Shown: piece after piece, positions 14,492 to 19,618 of the stretch
Layout of the letters: every line of letters begins with the position of its first letter
Numbering within the stretch: position 1 is the first letter of the stretch
Source: Phormidesmis priestleyi
GTDB lineage: Bacteria > Cyanobacteriota > Cyanobacteriia > Phormidesmidales > Phormidesmidaceae
DNA length: 19,618 nucleotides
Direction of reading: 5' to 3'
Assembly: GCA_003242115.1 (NCBI GenBank)
Contig: QBMP01000006.1
Location: 1 to 19,618, forward strand
The notes under the pieces: generated by a model
What the model was told of the DNA's origin: nothing
Databases searched by the model: none
The model's input: the letters and a program-made list of their open reading frames with translations, nothing else
Position numbers and translations under genes: made by a program

Positions 14492-14593
14492 TGTTTTTTA
14501 GAAATGCCTACTGATGGCAGTGTTAAGTGGCTGAAGCAATTGCGGTACTCTGTCTACAAAGTCAGGACGCCTCGACGTTTGAACGGTTCATCT

Positions 14594-17500
14594 ATGCTGC
14601 CATCTGTTTTCGATACCTGTAATCCCAGACCCGAGATTTTAGCGGGCAATCTATCCCTCGACCTGTTCGCCGCCAAGCTGCGCCTAGTCGTAGAAGGCAA
14701 AGCGCCACAGGTCTATCAATCGCCAGAAGTATTCTTTCAAAATACGTTTGCGACCGATGGCTTGAAGACTCTAATGACAGAGGTGTTTGGACGGCTAACG
14801 GGTAAGGTCGTTGGTTCCCCAGTCATTCGATTAGAAACCAGCTTCGGTGGTGGTAAAACGCATGACGAAATTGCGCTGTGGCATGTTGCTAAGAAAGGGC
14901 GATCGCTCGAAGGATTAGACCGCTTCATTGATGACTTATCGCTAATTCCAGATCGGCCCGTTCAAGTGGCTGCGATCGACGGCAAGGATCTAGATCCTGA
15001 GTCAGGGGTTTACCACTCTGAAACAGGCATTACAACCTATACGCTGTGGGGCGAAATTGCCTATCAAATAGGCGGCATTAGTGGCTACCAGCTGATCAAA
15101 GGCTCTGATGAGAACCGAATCAGTCCAGGTACGTCAGTCATTGAGCGTCTTATTGGCGATGAACCGACTCTAATCGTGCTGGATGAGATTGCTAGACATC
15201 TGCGAGCGGCTAAGGCTAAGACGGTAGGGCAAAGCACCCTGGCCGAGCAAGTAGTGGCCTTTCTGTTTTCCCTGATGGATCAGGCGGCATCTTGCAATAA
15301 CTTGGTGCTGGTCTATTCGCTGGCTTCGGAGTCAGATACCTTTGCAAAAGAAACAGCGGAAGTACAGCAGGAGCTGATTCGAGCATCGGCCCGTCAGGAG
15401 AGGGTTCTGAGTCCCAGTAACGACGTTGAGATCTACAACATCGTCAAGCAGCGGATCTTCAGCAGCATTAGCGCCAGTGCTGCGGAGAAAGCTTCTGACG
15501 AGTACTTGCAGGCGTTTCGATCAACGCGGGTGAACCTGCCTGATGGCTGTAAAGATGCTACCTACGCCAAAGCGATTGAGGATAGCTATCCCTTTCACCC
15601 TGAGCTGTTCAATCTGCTGACTAAGAAAATTGCTTCGATTCCTGAATTTCAGCGGACGCGGGGAGCGCTGCGGCTTTTTGCTCGGTTGGTACGATACCTC
15701 TGGCAGCATCAGGGCGATCGCGGAGCCTTCCAAGAGAACCGCACCCCAATGATCCATCCTCACCATTTGCCTGTGGGCATGGAGGAAGAAATTACCAGTG
15801 ACCTCACTTCTCGATTGCAGCGCCCCCAGATGCGGTTGCCGCTCGGTGCCGATATCTATAACCCCAGCGGACGGGAAGCGCATAGCCAACTGCAAGACAA
15901 AGCCTGGACAGATGCAGGCAAGCCTAAATTTTCAACCTGGGTCGCTCGAACAATCTTTCTGCATTCGCTGACTCAAGGCACTACATCGGGCATCCGCCGC
16001 GCGGAACTAAATCTATCGCTGCTGACGCCAGGACTAGAAATTGGCTTCGTAGAGCAAGCGCTAGAGCGGTTAGTGACCGTCGCTTGGTACTTGGACGTTG
16101 ATCCGATTACGTCAATTGCTCGGTTCAAAGAAGAGCCTTCGATCAATAAAATCATTGCGGAGGAAAAAGAGCAGGTTGGGGTTACCGAGGCCAAAGAAGA
16201 TCTAAGAACTCGCCGAGATACCGTGTTTGCTACCAAGTTCTTTGAGCTGATTTCGGGGCCAGAAGGTGCTCATGAGGTAGATGACGTAGCGGATCGCATT
16301 GCCCTTTGCGCGATTGACTTCAATGAGGCAACGGTCAGTAGTTCATTGGACGCCGCGCCGCCCGTAGTAGAACAGATTTTTGGCAATACTGGAGAGTCGG
16401 GTAAGTTTCGGACTTTCCGAAACCGGCTGCTGTTTCTGCTGGCAAATAAACAGGAACTGGAGCGGGCGATTGGATTGGCCCGCGAGCTGAAGGCCATTAA
16501 AAATATACTAAGCAGTCAAAATAGATTGGACGATCTATCTGATACCCAGCAGAAGCAGATTAAGCAGAAAGAAGGCGAAATGGATTTGGCGGTGCGGGTA
16601 GCGCTGACTAATGCCTACCGTCACCTGTTTTACCCGGTTAACGACCCGGTGAAGGCTCCTAAAGGTCTGATGCACTATACCTTGCCTGCTCAGGACGCTA
16701 GCATGGTGAAAGGGAACAGCAACCAGCAGGTTGTCATCTTGAAAGCGCTGAAGGACTGTACCAAAGTTCGAGGAGAAGAAGTGCAGGCATTCGCACCGGC
16801 CTACGTGCTACAGAAGGTTTGGCCGTCAGGATTAGACCATCTGACGACTAAAGCTCTACGGGAGCAGTTTGCCAAAGATTTGAGTTTGAATATTTTATTG
16901 GATGCGGAAGTTTCAATGCTGCGCGATACGATTCGGCGCGGACTGACGGAAGGGCAGTGGGACTTGAAGACAGGCGAGCAGCAGTTTTATATCAAAACGG
17001 CTGAAGCACCCTTAGTACCCCCCTCAAACATAGAGTTTTCAGAGCGAATGGAACTCTATCGCCGAGGTATCTTACAACCGCCAGAGCCGAGAGTGATTGA
17101 GTTGAGCGCCCAGGTCATTGCGGGTGGCGGCGATGAGCGGAAGGTTGAAGTCCGTTGGCGAGCTAGAGAAGCGCTCAAAATCAGTTTGTACCAGGATAGT
17201 GAGTTGGTTGGTGACGAGTTCCGGCCTTCAGATGCCTATGAGGGGACTGTCATCCAGACGACTCGGTTCCGACTGGTGGCCGATTATGGTAATGGGGAGG
17301 TCGCTGAGCAGGTGACCGATGCCGTTCTCTCCTCGCCAGGAGATGGGACGGATTCTCTAGGCGGCGGTGGTGATGAATTATCGGTGTTGCCTAAACCGAA
17401 GGAGTTTGAGCTATCTGGTAGCCCAACTAAGATTTTCAATGACTTAGCAGATCGCGTTCGCGATCATCAGATTCAAAGCATTGGGGCGTTGACCCTTGAA

Positions 17501-17833
17501 GTCGATCAGGCCATTGATTATCGAAAGATGGGTACGACATTGCCTTTGCTGGCTAGGTATAGCTTTGATGTAGAGCAGTATGTGACGATCCAGACTGGGC
17601 AGCAGTATGTGCGGCTGGAGTATCAAGGCGATACGCGCGGCTTTCAAAGCTTTTTTAGTACGCTCAACAGCCTGCTGAATCAGCCAGAGACTCAAGCTAA
17701 TCTGACTCTAAAGATTACGTTTAGCTTCGATCCGCCCATAGCGGCAGAGGGGGCTGAGATCAATGGACTTCAGCAGGCGCTAAATCGTAATCCAGTTGAG
17801 CGAATGAATTTACAGGCCAGAGTAGAATACTGA
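14594..17833 (+). CDS. DUF499-type P-loop ATPase of a defence-associated module
   Basis: This 1079-aa protein begins MLPSVFDTCNPRPEILAG, the usual opening of DUF499 proteins, so I use the ATG at 14594 instead of the upstream ATG at 14504. The ATPase core shows Walker A SFGGGKT (83-89) and Walker B LIVLDEI (193-199), with an Arg-rich SARQERVLSP segment near 264-273 that may supply a finger. A long helical middle and a beta-rich C-terminal region (about 870-1079) follow. DUF499 proteins occur beside DNA methyltransferases, helicases and small partners in defence islands. Here only a methyltransferase remnant precedes it and a small gene follows 44 bp later. The frame is intact, with HIP1 sites at 14899 and 15714. 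Family assignment is firm by pattern; activity and mechanism are unknown. Confidence 0.87.
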   Translation: MLPSVFDTCNPRPEILAGNLSLDLFAAKLRLVVEGKAPQVYQSPEVFFQNTFATDGLKTLMTEVFGRLTGKVVGSPVIRLETSFGGGKTHDEIALWHVAKKGRSLEGLDRFIDDLSLIPDRPVQVAAIDGKDLDPESGVYHSETGITTYTLWGEIAYQIGGISGYQLIKGSDENRISPGTSVIERLIGDEPTLIVLDEIARHLRAAKAKTVGQSTLAEQVVAFLFSLMDQAASCNNLVLVYSLASESDTFAKETAEVQQELIRASARQERVLSPSNDVEIYNIVKQRIFSSISASAAEKASDEYLQAFRSTRVNLPDGCKDATYAKAIEDSYPFHPELFNLLTKKIASIPEFQRTRGALRLFARLVRYLWQHQGDRGAFQENRTPMIHPHHLPVGMEEEITSDLTSRLQRPQMRLPLGADIYNPSGREAHSQLQDKAWTDAGKPKFSTWVARTIFLHSLTQGTTSGIRRAELNLSLLTPGLEIGFVEQALERLVTVAWYLDVDPITSIARFKEEPSINKIIAEEKEQVGVTEAKEDLRTRRDTVFATKFFELISGPEGAHEVDDVADRIALCAIDFNEATVSSSLDAAPPVVEQIFGNTGESGKFRTFRNRLLFLLANKQELERAIGLARELKAIKNILSSQNRLDDLSDTQQKQIKQKEGEMDLAVRVALTNAYRHLFYPVNDPVKAPKGLMHYTLPAQDASMVKGNSNQQVVILKALKDCTKVRGEEVQAFAPAYVLQKVWPSGLDHLTTKALREQFAKDLSLNILLDAEVSMLRDTIRRGLTEGQWDLKTGEQQFYIKTAEAPLVPPSNIEFSERMELYRRGILQPPEPRVIELSAQVIAGGGDERKVEVRWRAREALKISLYQDSELVGDEFRPSDAYEGTVIQTTRFRLVADYGNGEVAEQVTDAVLSSPGDGTDSLGGGGDELSVLPKPKEFELSGSPTKIFNDLADRVRDHQIQSIGALTLEVDQAIDYRKMGTTLPLLARYSFDVEQYVTIQTGQQYVRLEYQGDTRGFQSFFSTLNSLLNQPETQANLTLKITFSFDPPIAAEGAEINGLQQALNRNPVERMNLQARVEY

Positions 17834-17877
17834 TGCTGCGATATTTTTTGATGAGTCCCAAAGGTAGGTAGAGTTCT

Positions 17878-18306
17878 ATGCAAGAGTTCCAATTGCGGGT
17901 AACGCCCACAAGCAATAATGACTTTGCTCTAGATCTGTACCAGTGCGCTTATAAAAAGGCTGGGCAGAAGAAGCGGCCTGCAGCGAAGCGCGTAGGGCGG
18001 CTAAAGGGGAAGCAGTTAGTGCAGGCACGGCAGGCAATCTATCAATATCTGAAGGCGAATAACTACGACCCGCAAACCTTGGGACATAAGCGGCAGAAGC
18101 CTTATCTATTGGATGAGCAGTCAGGGGTGAGTATGGCGCTGCTATTTCAGACCTTGCAGCCTATGTCGAAGCCAGAGCGAATTACAAATATTACTGATGG
18201 GATCTCGGCGATGAGTAATGAGGAAGCCCATTATTGGTTTGCAAAGGTAAGCAACGGGAAAAAGCGGCCTGCTTTGAAGGCAATGCGGGTACTGCTGGGT
18301 GATTAG
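17878..18306 (+). CDS. Small basic partner protein of the DUF499 module
   Basis: The 142-aa protein starts 44 bp after the DUF499 stop, with AGGTAGG about 9 nt before the ATG, so the two are probably co-transcribed. The N-terminal half is strongly basic (KKAGQKKRPAAKRVGRLKGK, residues about 27-46), suggesting nucleic-acid binding. The C-terminal part has a repeated-looking pattern, SNEEAHYWFAKVSNGKKRPA then LKAMRVLLG. I recall similar short proteins following DUF499 ATPases, but I cannot name the family with certainty. It ends 46 bp from the convergent darG gene, and nothing like a helicase or nuclease partner follows, so the module appears cut short. Confidence 0.75.
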   Translation: MQEFQLRVTPTSNNDFALDLYQCAYKKAGQKKRPAAKRVGRLKGKQLVQARQAIYQYLKANNYDPQTLGHKRQKPYLLDEQSGVSMALLFQTLQPMSKPERITNITDGISAMSNEEAHYWFAKVSNGKKRPALKAMRVLLGD

Positions 18307-18352
18307 CTGCGTTACCTCGATTCCCTTGAAAGGCTTCGCGATCGCACCATCC

Positions 18353-19393
18353 TTACCCAAGCCATCCCTTTTCTTTGAGATGAGTCCAGGCAATTTCTAG
18401 ATGGTGGGGCTTGAATAAGTTCTTTTTGCGATCGCTCCATTCCTGTACTCGTGCGATCGCCACATGACAGTCCTGAGCCGCCTGGGGATCTTCTTGTGCC
18501 ACCCAATGCAGCGTAGCGAGCATTTCCATTCCGTAGGGCGTTTCAAAGCCTTCAATCAGTTGGCCGACCTGCGCTAGATACTGCTCGGCTTGCTGCTTCT
18601 GCGCTAGAAAATTACGGGCAGCTGTGTGGCCTGCGGGCAGTATTTTGATCTGAGCGCGATCACTGCCATCGCCATAGCCCTGTATGTAATGACCTTCCAT
18701 CCGTTGGAGCGCATGGTTCAAATCGTGGGCATAGGGGCCATAGTGAAAGCGCTGGTACTCCAGCTTTTGCAGAGTTGGTTCGCCCGCAGCCTTGAGAAAG
18801 TAGGCTAGCTTTTGAATTTCAATCCGGCTGGCACGGTATCCCGATAGCCCGTAGAGTTCTAAGGCTCGAATCAAGGTGGCTCTAGCGGCGGTCATCGCTG
18901 GCTTTGAGGTGACTACCTTCATCTCGCTATCGGCGGGTGCTCCGGCTGGCTCGAATAGGACAACTTCAACCTCGGGTAGCGACTCGAAGGCTTGCACGAT
19001 GAGTGGTTTGACTGCTGACCAGGAAAGTCCGCCGTTGCCGCAGCCAAGGGGCGGAATGGCAATAGAGCGAATCCCTAACGTTTGCACTTCTTGAACAAGG
19101 GCTAGTAGACCTGCCTGAATATCTTCTAGGGAAGATTTTTGCCGCCAGTGTCTTTTGGTCGGAAAGTTAATGATGTATTGGGGATTCAGCAGCGAGTCGG
19201 TTGCCACTGTAAACATGCTTCCGGGCTGGACTTCGCTGTTATTGCAAGCCTTGTGATACTGCTTAAAGTTTTCTGGAAAGGCTCGCTTAAACTGTAGCGC
19301 CACACCTCTTCCCATCACACCTACACAGTTCACGGTGTTTACGAGGGCCTCGGTTTTTTCCTCTAGGAGGTTGCCACGCTTTAGCTTAAGCAT
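18353..19393 (-). CDS. darG: DarG antitoxin, DNA ADP-ribosyl glycohydrolase
   Basis: DarG removes the ADP-ribose that DarT places on thymidine in single-stranded DNA, and also binds DarT. The 346-aa protein starts with a macro domain (1 to about 155): GNLLEEKTEALVNTVNCVG, VMGRGVALQFKRAFP, and the GCGNGGLSW loop (117-125). NFPTKRHWR holds K80, matching the lysine known as catalytic in Thermus DarG. Residues about 165-346 are the toxin-neutralising domain; the pattern IQKLAYFLKAAG, then FHYGPYAHDL, resembles the SocA/Panacea antitoxin fold. darT lies 84 bp upstream on the same strand, the usual order. A TACAAT sequence at 19415-19420 could give darG a promoter of its own, but the evidence is weak. 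The gene is complete and looks functional. Confidence 0.93.
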   Translation of the reverse strand: MLKLKRGNLLEEKTEALVNTVNCVGVMGRGVALQFKRAFPENFKQYHKACNNSEVQPGSMFTVATDSLLNPQYIINFPTKRHWRQKSSLEDIQAGLLALVQEVQTLGIRSIAIPPLGCGNGGLSWSAVKPLIVQAFESLPEVEVVLFEPAGAPADSEMKVVTSKPAMTAARATLIRALELYGLSGYRASRIEIQKLAYFLKAAGEPTLQKLEYQRFHYGPYAHDLNHALQRMEGHYIQGYGDGSDRAQIKILPAGHTAARNFLAQKQQAEQYLAQVGQLIEGFETPYGMEMLATLHWVAQEDPQAAQDCHVAIARVQEWSDRKKNLFKPHHLEIAWTHLKEKGWLG

Positions 19394-19477
19394 TTTACAG
19401 ATATTTTTAGATCAATTGTACTACTTAATTTGCTTTGACCCCATGAAAATACTGACATGCTATTGTGCTGCTAGCAA

Positions 19478-19618
19478 TCAGTAGTAATAGGTAGGGCGCA
19501 CCTTGACGGTTGTGGTTTGTCCAAATTGGGTCAAGACTCGGTTTACTTCATCTGCGACTGTTTGATTGATGACGCAGATGCCACGAATGAGTGACCACGG
19601 CACGCCCTGGTGCACAAG
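19478..19618 (-). CDS. darT: DarT toxin, C-terminal end only (cut by the window edge)
   Basis: Reading inward from the right edge, 46 codons end at a TGA (19478-19480). The peptide begins LVHQGVPWSLIRGICVIN and finishes TTTVKVRPTYYY. An ending of the form VKVRP-x-[WY]-[YF] is usual for DarT (DUF4433), the enzyme that ADP-ribosylates thymidine in single-stranded DNA using NAD+. Its place directly before darG on the same strand is the standard arrangement. The catalytic part lies outside the window, so I cannot say whether the toxin is intact. Confidence 0.82.
   Translation of the reverse strand, partial: LVHQGVPWSLIRGICVINQTVADEVNRVLTQFGQTTTVKVRPTYYY

Noticed and set aside
14504..14593. Upstream ATG extending the DUF499 protein by 30 residues
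   Set aside because: The family begins MLPSVF at 14594, and the extra residues look unrelated to it.
17450..17465. Palindrome GATCGCG-TT-CGCGATC
   Set aside because: It lies within the DUF499 coding sequence, encodes ordinary residues and is built from common GATCGC-type words.
1..19618. tRNA genes, CRISPR arrays, integrase attachment sites
   Set aside because: I looked for T-loop motifs, regularly spaced direct repeats and integrase genes and found none convincing.

Overview
The window looks like a defence and mobile-element island from a cyanobacterium. The octamer GCGATCGC (HIP1), a hallmark of many cyanobacterial genomes, occurs 17 times by my reading. Several proteins also have a cyanobacterial flavour. 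There is no rRNA, tRNA, CRISPR array or core metabolic operon that I can see.

Layout. (1) 1-1590: an unrecognised small gene (215-742), a hairpin-rich spacer, and the 3' end of a dead IS200-type tnpA with its right-end hairpin. (2) 1591-5161: a NERD nuclease/superfamily 1 helicase (minus), divergent from a decayed staphylococcal-nuclease-like gene broken by a 4-bp tandem duplication, then two unrecognised small genes. (3) 5162-6333: a 1.17-kb gene-free region full of inverted repeats, including a 212-bp MITE-like element with 17-bp terminal inverted repeats. (4) 6334-8613: an RNase II/R-type catalytic (RNB) domain joined to tandem double-stranded-RNA-binding domains (minus). (5) 8754-9830: a complete IS5-family (IS903-type) element with a 9-bp target duplication. 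(6) 9933-11579: a single-chain AAA ATPase plus DUF4435/TOPRIM protein resembling the PARIS anti-phage system in fused form (minus). (7) 11580-12498: a divergent spacer with a second, 141-bp MITE-like element. (8) 12499-14148: a large membrane-anchored protein I do not recognise. (9) 14156-18306: the wreck of an MmeI-type DNA methyltransferase gene, followed by an intact DUF499-type ATPase and a small partner gene. (10) 18353-19618: the DarTG toxin-antitoxin pair, DarG complete and DarT entering from the right edge.

How they fit. At least three genes or gene pairs have established or probable defence roles: DarTG, the PARIS-like protein and the DUF499 module. The NERD helicase and the RNB-dsRBD protein are plausible additions. 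Several pieces are broken (methyltransferase, SNase, IS200). The longest HIP1-free stretch (8563-14217) covers the IS, the PARIS-like gene and the unknown membrane protein, which suggests that block arrived later than its surroundings. The least-described items are the RNB-dsRBD protein with its PARIS-like neighbour, the 549-aa membrane protein, and the two MITE-like elements.
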